This document shows positions 1 through 8,639 of a DNA stretch of 64,000 nucleotides, piece by piece (positions within the stretch are counted from its first letter, which is position 1; each line of letters begins with the position of its first letter). The stretch covers positions 248,001 to 312,000 of the forward strand of contig NZ_FXWP01000009.1 of the NCBI RefSeq assembly GCF_900184035.1, given 5' to 3'. A model generated the notes under the pieces. It was not told the origin of the DNA. It made no database searches and saw nothing but the letters and a program-made list of their open reading frames with translations. The DNA is from Kosakonia pseudosacchari (GTDB lineage Bacteria; Pseudomonadota; Gammaproteobacteria; Enterobacterales; Enterobacteriaceae). The translations under genes and the position numbers were made by a program.

Positions 1-56
1 TCGAATTTCATTAAGCGGGTTAATGTTACATAAGCCTCTTTGACATGGAGATGATT

Positions 57-995
57 ATGTTCCGGAAACTCAGTTCACTGACATTCGCGCTGCTCCTTTT
101 TTCGCAGCCTTTATTTGCCGCGCCAGAGCGTTTTCCCATCTGGCCGCAGGGCGATGCGCCAGGCGCTAAAAGTAGCCCGGTCAATTTCCAGTTAACCGAA
201 CGCAGTAAAGATCCTGCACTTCCCGACCGCGCTGTGTCTGGTATCCGTGCGCCGCAAATTACCGTTTACCCACCGCAAAAACCCAACGGAACCGCCATCC
301 TGGTCATTCCGGGTGGTTCCTATAAACGCGTGGTGCTGGACAAAGAGGGCAGTGATTTAGCGGCGCCATTTAATGCGCGCGGTTACACCTTGTTTGTCAT
401 GACTTATCGCATGCCGGAAGATGGCCATGCCGAAGGGGCAGACGCCCCGCTGGCAGATGCACAGCGCGCTTTGCGCACCTTGCGCGCGCAGGCAGGATCA
501 CGCCATCTCAACCCGAAAAAAATAGGGGTAATGGGTTTCTCTGCGGGCGGGCACGTGGCGGCAAGTCTGGAAACACGTTACGACGAAAAAGTTTACACGC
601 CAGTGGACAACATTGATAACCAGCACGCACGGCCAGATTTTGTGGTGCTGGGTTACCCGGTGATATCAATGGATCAGGCGATTGCCCACGCCGGCTCGCG
701 AAAAGCGCTTATTGGTGAAACGCCAACTGCGGAGCAGATCAAACACTACTCGCCGGAACAGAATGTTACCGCGCAAACCCCACCGACTTTTTTGCTGCAT
801 GCCGTGGATGATCCCTCGGTACCGGTTGCCAACTCGCTGGTGATGTTCAACGCGCTGCACGCGCATCATGTGCTCACCGAATTGCATCTGTTCAGCCACG
901 GGCTGCATGGGTTTGGCGTGCGCGGTGTGAAACACCTACCGGCAGCGGTGTGGCCAGAACTGGCGATGAACTGGATCGAGGCGCTGCCTGAGTAA
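57..995 (+). CDS. secreted alpha/beta-hydrolase (acetyl-esterase/xylan-esterase-like)
   Basis: Predicted exported serine esterase of about 312 residues. The N-terminus is a signal peptide: Arg/Lys, a hydrophobic run, then a FAA-type cleavage site. The fold signature is clear: an oxyanion-type VIPGGSY motif near residue 90, the nucleophile elbow GFSAGG with Ser162, a late VDDPSVP acid segment, and HGLHGFG supplying the catalytic His near residue 281-284. This resembles the BD-FAE/acetyl-xylan esterase group acting on acylated sugars; the substrate is inferred only from family. The ATG at 57 is preferred over the ATG at 45 because GGAG lies six bases before it and it starts directly with the signal peptide. 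It converges with the flavin reductase gene eight bases downstream. Confidence 0.8.
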   Translation: MFRKLSSLTFALLLFSQPLFAAPERFPIWPQGDAPGAKSSPVNFQLTERSKDPALPDRAVSGIRAPQITVYPPQKPNGTAILVIPGGSYKRVVLDKEGSDLAAPFNARGYTLFVMTYRMPEDGHAEGADAPLADAQRALRTLRAQAGSRHLNPKKIGVMGFSAGGHVAASLETRYDEKVYTPVDNIDNQHARPDFVVLGYPVISMDQAIAHAGSRKALIGETPTAEQIKHYSPEQNVTAQTPPTFLLHAVDDPSVPVANSLVMFNALHAHHVLTELHLFSHGLHGFGVRGVKHLPAAVWPELAMNWIEALPE

Positions 996-1003
996 ATGTG
1001 AAG

Positions 1004-1576
1004 TTATTCGCCAGCGGTAATGCGCTTGCCGCTGGTGACAAACGTGCCGCCGCCCAAGTGGTGAATGGTGTTCAGTTTATCGTCATTAAAGTGCCAGCGC
1101 CCATTGATAAACGCACGTTCATCGGCGGCGGCGGAAACCACTTCGCCAAACAGCGTGTCATACTTTTCCTGTGCCGCGGTCGGCGGAAGCAAACGGCACT
1201 CCATCCACGCCAGACACTTCTCTTCGATCACCGGCAGGCCCAGCACCGGCCCGGCGATAGCGGGAATGCCATAGCAATTAAACTTATCTTCATCGCGCCC
1301 GGTGACGCTGCCGACCGCGTAACTCCAGTTGGTTGCCGCAACACCTGGCACCACAATGCCAAACATACCACTGTGTTCAATCAACTCACGCGACCAGGCG
1401 CTTTTATCCACCACTATTGCAATGCGCGGCGGAGAGAATTCAACCGGCATCGACCACGCGGCCGCCATCACATTGCGCCGGTCGATCTGCTCATCGCGGC
1501 TGGTAATAAGAATGGTCGGACCGTGGTTTAGCAAGCGACAGGCATGTTCTAACGCCACCGGACGGAAATGGCTCAT
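1004..1576 (-). CDS. flavin reductase family protein (FMN-binding)
   Basis: A 190-residue cytosolic protein with the FMN-binding split-barrel layout of the flavin reductase-like domain: an N-terminal LLNHGPTILITS strand, the RNVMAAAWSMPV segment that lines the flavin site, and a PPRIAIVV strand. Such proteins reduce FMN with NAD(P)H or bind flavin for a partner oxygenase. No oxygenase is adjacent, so the partner is unknown. The start is supported by AGAGGAA just upstream on the minus strand. The gene lies between a secreted esterase (convergent) and a diguanylate cyclase (same strand, 70 bp after the cyclase stop), and might be co-transcribed with the latter. Confidence 0.75.
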   Translation of the reverse strand: MSHFRPVALEHACRLLNHGPTILITSRDEQIDRRNVMAAAWSMPVEFSPPRIAIVVDKSAWSRELIEHSGMFGIVVPGVAATNWSYAVGSVTGRDEDKFNCYGIPAIAGPVLGLPVIEEKCLAWMECRLLPPTAAQEKYDTLFGEVVSAAADERAFINGRWHFNDDKLNTIHHLGGGTFVTSGKRITAGE

Positions 1577-1646
1577 AGCGGTTCCTCTGTGTAAATGTTT
1601 CTGCCATTAAATGGCCGAACTGTCGGCAAAATCAAGGCGTGGCGCA

Positions 1647-3425
1647 TTATCCGGCACTCCTGGCCACCACAATCTGGCCGCGGCCTTGTTCTTTCGCCAG
1701 GTAGAGCGCAAGATCAGCCGCCCGCACCAGATTATCCGCGCGCGCGTGGCGCGGCCAGGTCGCCAGCCCAATGGAAACCGACACCGGGCCAATATCCTGT
1801 GATTCATACAGCATGTGATGATTCAGGACATTATGCAGCAACGTCTCGGCCACTTTTTTCGCCTGCAACTCATCCGCGCCGGGCAAAACAAGCAGGAACT
1901 CTTCGCCGCCATAACGGAACGCCACACTGTTTTCATCCAGCGTTTCGGTGATCAACCGTGACAGCTCGCGCAGCACTTTATCACCCGCGTCGTGGCCGTA
2001 CTGGTCATTGAGCTTTTTAAAATAATCCACGTCGACCATCAGACAGCTCAGCGTCGTGCCTTCCACCATCGCCTGGTCGAGCATGTTGCGCAGCGTCTCA
2101 TCCAGGCTGTGGCGGTTGAGCAGGCCGGTCAACGAATCGTGCATGGCACGCTCCGTGAGCGTATCGCGCAGGATCTGGTTTGCCAGCGCCAGCGCCAGCG
2201 TTTCCGCCAGCAGTTCCAGGTAGATATAGGGCGGCTCTTTGCCCGGCGTGTAATTATCGAAAGTGAGTAAACCAATGCTTTTATTCTGCGCATTCAGCGG
2301 CACACAAATCGCGCGTGAAGCGAGCTCAGGCTTTATGTGTTCGCAGGGCATATCAACGCCGCCTTTGGCGGGGCTATGCAACTGACCACGTTTCAGTGCC
2401 CAGCAATGATCGGCCGGGAAGGGGGCATCTTCGCCCGGCGGTAAACCCCAGCGCGCCACACACTTCATGCGCTTTGTCCGGGCATTGAGCACAAACAACC
2501 GGCCGCCCATATCCGGGATAATTTGTGGCGCAAAGCGGCTGACCACACGAAAAATCGCGCTATGGGAATCACACCCCTGAAGCCGCTGCGTCATTCGCGC
2601 CAGCAAGGTACGCGTGGCCCACTCCGCGTCGCGCTCCTGCTCCAGCCGCTGCCGGGTCAGGCCGTTTTCACGAAAAATGCGAATGGCCTGCGCCATATCG
2701 CCAATTTCATCTACCTGCGCCAGCACCGGCGCTTCCACATTGTAATCCTGGGTCGCCAGGCGGTTAACCACATCGCTCAACGTCACCACCGGGCGCAAAA
2801 TGCGGTGTTTGATAATAAAACCAAGCACAAACAGGAACAGCAGCGCCGTCAGCCCGACCATAATTTCTGACAAGGTACGCAAGCGTAAAGAGCGGTCGGT
2901 GGCGTCGCTTATCGCGCGCTGAACACGCTGATCCGCCAGGCTGCGGAAGTGGGCGAAACGGTACTCTGTTTCGGAAAGCCGCTCTTCATAGCTTGCGCTG
3001 TACAAAAGAGTCATCGCCTCGTCCGTTTTCCCGGCTTCAATATCGGCGATAGCGATGCGCTGCTCATCTTCGAGCTGATCCAGCGTCGACAGCCCATCAC
3101 GCAGGATCAGTAACTCTTCATCGGACGCGCCCCGGTCACGCAGGGCAATCAGATGATTTTCCAGAGCGATATCCTGCTGCTGGCGGGTTTTCCAGCTTTG
3201 GATCACTTCCGGCTGCTTTTTGATAACCGCTTCCCGCGCCAGCTCAGTTAACGCGTATGCCTCTCTTTCCAGATCATCTATCAACTCATCGAAAACGCGG
3301 TTTTGCGCCACGGCGTCACGCTCGGCACGTTCCGCATTTGACGCCATAAACAGCGCCACGCCGGAGGTCAGCGTTAATACCACGGTCGCGATATAAGCAA
3401 AATTGGTGATCGTAGCGATGCGCAC
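1647..3425 (-). CDS. membrane diguanylate cyclase (HAMP-GAF-like-GGDEF)
   Basis: A 592-residue inner-membrane c-di-GMP synthase. Visible domains: a first TM helix at about 8-28, a periplasmic helical sensor rich in Glu/Arg to about 190, a second TM helix about 190-212, a HAMP linker (RPVVTLSDVVNRLA), a GAF-like region about 270-420, and a GGDEF domain at the C-terminus with RYGGEEF (signature about 506-510). The signature is intact, so activity is expected. I see no RxxD inhibitory I-site five residues before it. The start codon is GTG, with AGGAT six bases upstream. The periplasmic part resembles helical-bundle (CHASE3-like) sensors; its ligand cannot be read from sequence. Confidence 0.85.
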   Translation of the reverse strand: MRIATITNFAYIATVVLTLTSGVALFMASNAERAERDAVAQNRVFDELIDDLEREAYALTELAREAVIKKQPEVIQSWKTRQQQDIALENHLIALRDRGASDEELLILRDGLSTLDQLEDEQRIAIADIEAGKTDEAMTLLYSASYEERLSETEYRFAHFRSLADQRVQRAISDATDRSLRLRTLSEIMVGLTALLFLFVLGFIIKHRILRPVVTLSDVVNRLATQDYNVEAPVLAQVDEIGDMAQAIRIFRENGLTRQRLEQERDAEWATRTLLARMTQRLQGCDSHSAIFRVVSRFAPQIIPDMGGRLFVLNARTKRMKCVARWGLPPGEDAPFPADHCWALKRGQLHSPAKGGVDMPCEHIKPELASRAICVPLNAQNKSIGLLTFDNYTPGKEPPYIYLELLAETLALALANQILRDTLTERAMHDSLTGLLNRHSLDETLRNMLDQAMVEGTTLSCLMVDVDYFKKLNDQYGHDAGDKVLRELSRLITETLDENSVAFRYGGEEFLLVLPGADELQAKKVAETLLHNVLNHHMLYESQDIGPVSVSIGLATWPRHARADNLVRAADLALYLAKEQGRGQIVVARSAG

Positions 3426-3569
3426 GGGGATCCTTTTAGACTTGAGTACGGGAATATGCTTCTCAGTTTAGACATTCAGTTAAAAATCAATGCGCAATAT
3501 TGACGTCATTTCTTCGTCATATTCGCTGCCTATAGTCAGCCGCAATCAAATCCCAAAGAGGATAACAAC

Positions 3570-3665
3570 ATGTTTGCTCCCCTGACTTTTGTGCAGGTGG
3601 ATGCGCCCCGTCGGATGAAGACCACGGGTCAATCACGGCTTTCTGTTACGGGAGGGCGTGCATGA
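3570..3665 (+). CDS. short 31-codon ORF coupled to the ABC transporter operon (possible leader peptide)
   Basis: An ATG at 3570 preceded by AAGAGGATAAC opens a 31-codon frame whose TGA overlaps the ATG of the next gene (ATGA at 3662). The ribosome-binding site of the ATPase gene (GGGAGG) lies inside this frame. The peptide has four Arg and no hydrophobic segment or recognised domain. The ribosome site, length and stop/start overlap are what a translational-coupling leader would look like. It could equally be a chance frame. Nothing else occupies the region between the cyclase and the transporter. Confidence 0.4.
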   Translation: MFAPLTFVQVDAPRRMKTTGQSRLSVTGGRA

Positions 3666-4363
3666 ACGCATTCACCGCTATCCGCTTACAAGGCGTCTCC
3701 TACGCCTTTGGCGCACACACCGTTCTTAATCACATCGATTTACATATTCAACCTGGCAGCATTGTCGCGCTGCTCGGGCCGTCTGGCTGCGGCAAAAGCA
3801 CGCTGCTGCGCTTGCTGGCAGGGCTGAGTGAACCGGCGGAAGGTGAGATCTGGTTTGGCGATCGCCTGGTGGCGAAAGCAGGCTGGACGCTGCCACCGGA
3901 AGCACGCGACATCGGCATGGTATTTCAGGATTACGCGCTGTGGCCGCATATGAGCGTCGCGCAAAACGTCGCTTTCCCGCTGAAAATGCGCAATGTGCCG
4001 CGCGCAGAGCGCGAACAGCGGGTATTGCAGGCGCTGGAAAGGGTTGGGCTGGCTGACTTTGCCGGACGTAAACCCGCAGGGCTTTCCGGCGGGCAGCAAC
4101 AGCGCGTCGCACTGGCACGCGCCATCGTCGCAGAGCCTGGCGTCTTGTTGTTCGACGAGCCGCTCTCCAATCTCGACACCGCGCTGCGCGAATCCTTATG
4201 CCTTGAGATGGCGCGTCTGCTGCGCCAGCTCGGCACCACCGCCGTGTATGTCACTCATGACCACCGCGAAGCACAGTTGCTTGCCGATCGCATAGTGCAT
4301 TTGGCGTCCGGAACCGTTGAATCTGTACGAACCGTTACTTCATCCTCAGGGGAAATTGCATGA
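3662..4363 (+). CDS. ABC importer ATPase (Fe(III)/2-aminoethylphosphonate type)
   Basis: A 233-residue ATP-binding subunit. Walker A is GPSGCGKST (about 39-47), the Q-loop is in VFQDYALW, the signature is LSGGQQQRVALARA, Walker B is LLFDEPLSNLD, and the H-loop is VTHDH. It lacks the C-terminal TOBE regulatory domain of longer CUT1-type ATPases. It starts with ATGA overlap to a short upstream ORF and ends with an ATGA overlap to the binding-protein gene, so the three proteins are translationally coupled. It energises the fused permease encoded at 5375-7030. Confidence 0.9.
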   Translation: MNAFTAIRLQGVSYAFGAHTVLNHIDLHIQPGSIVALLGPSGCGKSTLLRLLAGLSEPAEGEIWFGDRLVAKAGWTLPPEARDIGMVFQDYALWPHMSVAQNVAFPLKMRNVPRAEREQRVLQALERVGLADFAGRKPAGLSGGQQQRVALARAIVAEPGVLLFDEPLSNLDTALRESLCLEMARLLRQLGTTAVYVTHDHREAQLLADRIVHLASGTVESVRTVTSSSGEIA

Positions 4364-5328
4364 AAGCCTTACTGTCCGTGAAAAAAGGAGTCGCTTTAGC
4401 CATGGTGCTGTCATCCATGATGATCTCCAGCGCGCACGCGCTGACTGTTTACACCGCAGGCCCTGGCTCGCTGGCAAAAAGCCTGGCCAGCGGCTTTGAG
4501 CAAAAAACCGGCGTTAAAGTCAATATCTTCCAGGCGACTACCGGCAAAGTAATGGCGCGTCTGGAAGCAGAACAAGCCAATCCGCAGGCCGATATTCTGA
4601 TTTCTGCCTCGTGGGACACCGCCGAAGATCTGCATCATCGCGGCTGGCTACTGCCGTTTACCAGCGCCAATGCCGAAAATGTCCCGCAGACATTGAAAAG
4701 CGCCGACTATGTGGCGCAGGGCATCTCCGCGCTGGGGATTGTCTGGAACACCATGAGCGGCACCCCGGAGCCGAAAGAGTGGAACGATCTGACCTCTCCG
4801 GACTTTAAAGACAAAGTGACCACGCCGGATCCGTCACTTTCCGGCGCCTCGCTTGATCTGCTGATCGGTCTGCAAAATGGCATGGGCGACCGCGCCTGGC
4901 AGTTGTTTGATGCGCTGAAAAAGAACGGCATGGTGGTGAGCGGCCCGAACGCCCAGGCGGTAACGCCAGTGATGCAAGGGGCGAAAGCGGCGGTGTTTGG
5001 CGCGGTCGACTATGTGACGTATGGCAATATTGCGCAGGGCGAATCGCTGAAAGTGATCTTCCCGGCCAGCGGCACCGTTATCGCGCCGCGTCCAATGATG
5101 ATCCTCAAAACCACCCAACATGCCGACGACGCCAAAGCGTTTATCGACTACGTGCTGTCGCCGGAAGGGCAGAAAATGGTCGCCGACGCCTGGCTAATGC
5201 CTGCCCGCACGGACGTGGAAGCGAAACGCCCTCTGTTTACCGAGCTGAAAGTGCTGCCAACCCAGAGCAGCGGCACCAGCGAACGCGGCGACGTGCTGAA
5301 GCGCTTTAACGCGCTCTTTGCCCAGTAA
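4360..5328 (+). CDS. periplasmic substrate-binding protein of the ABC importer
   Basis: A 322-residue exported binding protein. The signal peptide ends at AHA about residue 27, and the mature protein begins LTVYTAGPG, typical of the Fe(III)/thiamine/2-aminoethylphosphonate cluster of binding proteins (type II fold). The motif WNDLTSPDFKDKV and the ending LSPEGQKMV are also characteristic. I cannot assign iron versus a phosphonate: the tyrosine pair used by many ferric-binding proteins is not obvious. Overlap with the ATPase gene and the fused permease downstream define a three-gene importer. Confidence 0.85.
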   Translation: MKALLSVKKGVALAMVLSSMMISSAHALTVYTAGPGSLAKSLASGFEQKTGVKVNIFQATTGKVMARLEAEQANPQADILISASWDTAEDLHHRGWLLPFTSANAENVPQTLKSADYVAQGISALGIVWNTMSGTPEPKEWNDLTSPDFKDKVTTPDPSLSGASLDLLIGLQNGMGDRAWQLFDALKKNGMVVSGPNAQAVTPVMQGAKAAVFGAVDYVTYGNIAQGESLKVIFPASGTVIAPRPMMILKTTQHADDAKAFIDYVLSPEGQKMVADAWLMPARTDVEAKRPLFTELKVLPTQSSGTSERGDVLKRFNALFAQ

Positions 5329-5374
5329 TCCTTTCGATCTTTGCGGGGGCGACCCCGCTTTCAGGATACCCGTT

Positions 5375-7030
5375 GTGAACCAAAGACTAATGGCGCAAGC
5401 CACGCTGGCGCTGCTGCTGATTCTGGTCGCGCTGCCACTGCTGTTTATTCTCTTACAGGCGGTGTTCCCGCATTTTAGTTCGGGCGAGTTTGGCGGCGCA
5501 TTTTCCGCTATCCCACCCTTGCTGGCCGAGCCGCAACTGCCCGCCATGTTCGGCGGCACACTGCAAATCGCCTGCGGAGTGGCGCTTTGCAGCGCGCTGA
5601 TTGGCTTGCCGCTCGGCGTCGCGCGCGGGTTATTTGATTTACCGTGCCCGAAACTGTGGGATCTGCTGTTTTTGATTCCGTTCTTAACCCCGCCCTATAT
5701 TGCCGCGCTGTCGTGGATGCTGGTGTTGCAAACCCAGGGCTACCTGATGCAGCTCACCGGGCTGGATCTTAATAATCTGCTGTTCAGCAAGAGCGGCATC
5801 ATTCTGGTGATGACGCTGAATATCTTCCCGGTGGTTTACTTTGCCGTATCGCGCAGTTTGCTCGCCAGCGGGCAACGTCTGGCACAAGTCGCCCGCGTTC
5901 ATGGCGCCACGCCGTGGCGGGCGTTTTGTCACATCACGTTGCCGTTACTTTCCCCGGCGCTGGCGGCAGGTATGTTGCTGGCGTTTACGCTGGCGGTGGA
6001 AGAGTATGGCGTGCCCGCCGCCCTGGGAACACGTTCCGGTGTGGTGATGCTGACTGTCGGCATCGAAGAGAAACTGGCTGACTGGCCGATCGATTTGCCC
6101 GGCGCGGCGCTACTGTCGGTGGCGCTGATCGCCATTGCGCTGTGCGGATGGTGGCTGCAGCGCAAACTGACCGGTGATAAAGATGTCACCAGCATCTCCG
6201 GGAAACCGACAGAACATATCGGGGCGAAACTCGGTTTTGCTACCTTACCGGTGCTGCTGGTGATGGCGGCGGTCGGTTTTCTCGCCGTGGTGCTACCGGG
6301 GTTGTCGATGGCACTCACCGGCTTTAGCTCTACGCTTTCCGGCGGCGTATCGCTGGATAATCTTACGGTGAAACATTTTGCCGCGCTGTTCGAACAGCGC
6401 GATGACGCGCTGCCCGCGCTGGGCACCAGTTTGTCGCTGGCATTCGGCGCAGCGCTGATCACCGGCGCGCTGGGTCTGTGCGCCGCCTGGCTGGTGGTGA
6501 TGCAAAAGATAAAAGGGCGCACGGTAATTGATGCGCTATCGCTGATGCCTGCCGCGCTGCCCGGCGTGGTGGTTGGCGTGGGGTTGATTTTGCTGTGGAA
6601 CCGCAGTTTCTGGCCGGTTTCCCCCTACAATACCTGGGCAATTTTGCTCCTCTCTTACTGCTGCCTGCTGTTGCCGTGGCCGGTGCGTTATATCGCTAGC
6701 GCCATGCGCCAGCTCGGCGGAAACCTCGAGCCTGCCGCGCGGGTTCACGGTGCCAGCGCGTTTCAGGCGCTGCGGCTGATTGTGCTGCCGCTGATTTTCC
6801 CGGCGATGCTCGCCTCCATGTTAATGGTGTTCGCCATTGCCTCGCGCGAGCTGGTCACCTCGCTGTTGCTGGCACCGGCGGGTACACAAACTGTGGCGGT
6901 ATTTATCTGGCGGCAATTCGAGCAAGGCTCGGTAGGTCAGGGGATGGCGATGGCCACACTGACGCTGCTCACCGGGCTGGCGTTGATGCTCACCGCGCTC
7001 GGGATTATGCAACGCCGCACAAAGGGATAA
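5375..7030 (+). CDS. fused two-domain ABC permease of the importer
   Basis: About 551 residues and some 12 membrane helices, made of two binding-protein-dependent transport domains in tandem. EAA-type loops are visible in each half: ARVHGATPWRAF near residue 180 and ARVHGASAFQAL near 475. One polypeptide therefore replaces the usual permease dimer, as in FbpB/SfuB-type ferric permeases and AepW-like phosphonate permeases. The frame opens upstream at a TTG inside the binding-protein gene, but GTG at 5375 has CAGGA eight bases before it and begins just ahead of the first membrane helix, so I prefer it. A later ATG at 5390 is possible. Confidence 0.85.
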   Translation: MNQRLMAQATLALLLILVALPLLFILLQAVFPHFSSGEFGGAFSAIPPLLAEPQLPAMFGGTLQIACGVALCSALIGLPLGVARGLFDLPCPKLWDLLFLIPFLTPPYIAALSWMLVLQTQGYLMQLTGLDLNNLLFSKSGIILVMTLNIFPVVYFAVSRSLLASGQRLAQVARVHGATPWRAFCHITLPLLSPALAAGMLLAFTLAVEEYGVPAALGTRSGVVMLTVGIEEKLADWPIDLPGAALLSVALIAIALCGWWLQRKLTGDKDVTSISGKPTEHIGAKLGFATLPVLLVMAAVGFLAVVLPGLSMALTGFSSTLSGGVSLDNLTVKHFAALFEQRDDALPALGTSLSLAFGAALITGALGLCAAWLVVMQKIKGRTVIDALSLMPAALPGVVVGVGLILLWNRSFWPVSPYNTWAILLLSYCCLLLPWPVRYIASAMRQLGGNLEPAARVHGASAFQALRLIVLPLIFPAMLASMLMVFAIASRELVTSLLLAPAGTQTVAVFIWRQFEQGSVGQGMAMATLTLLTGLALMLTALGIMQRRTKG

Positions 7031-7105
7031 ATCGAGGGCACGAAATCGACGGTAAAGCGAAAAAAATGCGCTATAACAACGGGACACCATTCGCAAGGAG
7101 CCTGT

Positions 7106-7948
7106 ATGACCCCTTTTCTGACCGCTTATCTGGCCCGTATTGGCTGGGAGCAAACGCCCGATGTCTCACTGGAAACGCTGCGGGCGCTGCATTTGCATCA
7201 CAATGGCGCCATCCCTTTTGAAAATCTCGATGTCGTGCTGCCCCGTGAGATTGAACTCAGCGATGAAGCGATTTTCCATAAACTGGTCGTCGCCCGTCGC
7301 GGTGGTTACTGCTTTGAACAGAACGGGCTGTTTGAGCGCGTACTGAAAGAGGTGGGTTTTACGGTGCGCAGCCTGTTAGGGCGGGTTGTTATTGCTAATC
7401 CACACCAGATGCCACCGCGTACGCACCGTATTTTGCTGGTGCAGGTGGCGGGCGAGCCGTGGATCGCCGATGTCGGTTTTGGCGGGCAAACGCTGACTGC
7501 GCCAATCAGCTTACAGGAGGATATTGAGCAGGCCACGCCGCATGGCCTCTACCGCTTGCAGCGCAAGGGGGAAGACTGGGTGCTCCAGTTCCGTCACCAC
7601 GAACGCTGGCAGTCGATGTATCAGTTTGAGATGGGCGAGCAGTATCAGGCCGATTTTGTGATGGGCAATTTTCACTCCGCGCACTGGCCGGCCTCCCATT
7701 TCCGCCATCATTTATTGATGTGCCGCCATCTGCCGGACGGCGGCAAACTGACGTTAACTAACTTCCATTTTACCCACTGGAAAAACGGCCAGGTGCTGGA
7801 AGAGGTGACCTTTGCGGATGTTCCGGCGCTGTATGACGCGCTGCAACAGCGCTTTGGACTTGGCGTGAGCGACGCACAGTACGGCTTTAGCCTGCAACAG
7901 CTGGAAACGGTAATGGCCGGTTTCGATTTGCACGGCGAAAAAGTTTAA
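7106..7948 (+). CDS. nhoA: arylamine N-acetyltransferase (N-hydroxyarylamine O-acetyltransferase)
   Basis: A cytosolic 280-residue NAT enzyme transferring acetyl from acetyl-CoA to arylamines and N-hydroxyarylamines. The catalytic triad is visible: Cys69 in RRGGYCFEQN, His in PPRTHRILLVQ near residue 107, and Asp in WIADVGFGG near 122. Length and N-terminus (IPFENLDV) match enterobacterial NhoA, which is 281 residues in E. coli. The start has AAGGAG eight bases upstream. Its stop region overlaps the convergent smvR stop by four bases. Confidence 0.93.
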   Translation: MTPFLTAYLARIGWEQTPDVSLETLRALHLHHNGAIPFENLDVVLPREIELSDEAIFHKLVVARRGGYCFEQNGLFERVLKEVGFTVRSLLGRVVIANPHQMPPRTHRILLVQVAGEPWIADVGFGGQTLTAPISLQEDIEQATPHGLYRLQRKGEDWVLQFRHHERWQSMYQFEMGEQYQADFVMGNFHSAHWPASHFRHHLLMCRHLPDGGKLTLTNFHFTHWKNGQVLEEVTFADVPALYDALQQRFGLGVSDAQYGFSLQQLETVMAGFDLHGEKV

Positions 7949-8520
7949 CCGAGCTCGTTGTCGATCATCACAGCCAGATGGCGATTGAAAGCAGCGTCAT
8001 CGACATCTGGCATGCCCAGCATGCAAATCCCGTCCAGGCCGCAGACCAGCGCAATCAGTCGCCAGGCAATGTTTGCCGCCGTATCGTTATTAGTAAATTC
8101 ACCCGCCGCGCGGCCTTGCTCAATCAGTTGCACCACTTTGGCGTGCCACATCTCCATGGTCAGCAGGTATGCGCCTTTGATTTCCGGCTCTTTACTCGCC
8201 AGCAGTAACGCTTCACGCCACAAATGCACATAGGGTTCGAGACCGCCTTCGTCACTGCCCAACATGGCGTGCAACTGCTCGCGCCAAGGCGCGGTCGCAG
8301 GCACTACTTCCACCTCCAGCAGTTCCGCAATCAGGCGGATAAACGCCTCGGCTTTTAGGGCATTTCCCGACGTGAAATGGTGGTGAACCTGGCCGGTAGC
8401 CACACCTGCAACATTTGCGATCCGCCGGACAGTCATGGCGGCAAAACCGTCTTCCAGCGCCACGCGCATCGCGGCTTTCAGGATCACTTCGCGGCGATCA
8501 TCCTTGTTCAGATAGCGCAT
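7945..8520 (-). CDS. smvR: TetR-family repressor of smvA
   Basis: A 191-residue TetR regulator with the N-terminal helix-turn-helix (FAAMTVRRIANVAGVATGQV) and a ligand domain with LWREALLLAS and a late VCGLDGICML segment. The open frame extends 29 codons further upstream through the operator, but ATG at 8520 is the natural start: it begins MRYLNKDDRRE immediately before the DNA-binding helices and has a GAGGTTAT ribosome site. The gene is divergent from smvA with a palindromic operator between them, the arrangement known for SmvR, which represses the SmvA biocide exporter in Klebsiella-like bacteria and Proteus. Confidence 0.85.
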   Translation of the reverse strand: MRYLNKDDRREVILKAAMRVALEDGFAAMTVRRIANVAGVATGQVHHHFTSGNALKAEAFIRLIAELLEVEVVPATAPWREQLHAMLGSDEGGLEPYVHLWREALLLASKEPEIKGAYLLTMEMWHAKVVQLIEQGRAAGEFTNNDTAANIAWRLIALVCGLDGICMLGMPDVDDAAFNRHLAVMIDNELG

Positions 8521-8599
8521 ATAACCTCGGTTAAATAAGGAGTAAACGGAGTGTAACAAAAAGCTGGACACGCGTTCAACTTCCCGTAGGATCGCCGTT

Positions 8600-8615
8600 C
8601 TGGACATCTGTCCAG
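8600..8615. promoter_or_regulatory. palindromic operator between smvR and smvA
   Basis: CTGGACA-TC-TGTCCAG is a perfect 7-bp inverted repeat with a 2-bp spacer, 25 bases before the smvA start. A further half site CTGGACA lies at 8564-8570. It is the obvious SmvR binding site, because TetR proteins bind such dyads in divergent promoters. The binding is inferred. Confidence 0.65.
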
Positions 8616-8639
8616 GAATGAAAAACGATGGAGAGAAGT

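Noticed and set aside
3662-7030. Firm assignment of the ABC importer to iron or to 2-aminoethylphosphonate
   Set aside because: Both subfamilies share the fused permease and this kind of binding protein. No neighbouring catabolic or siderophore gene decides it.
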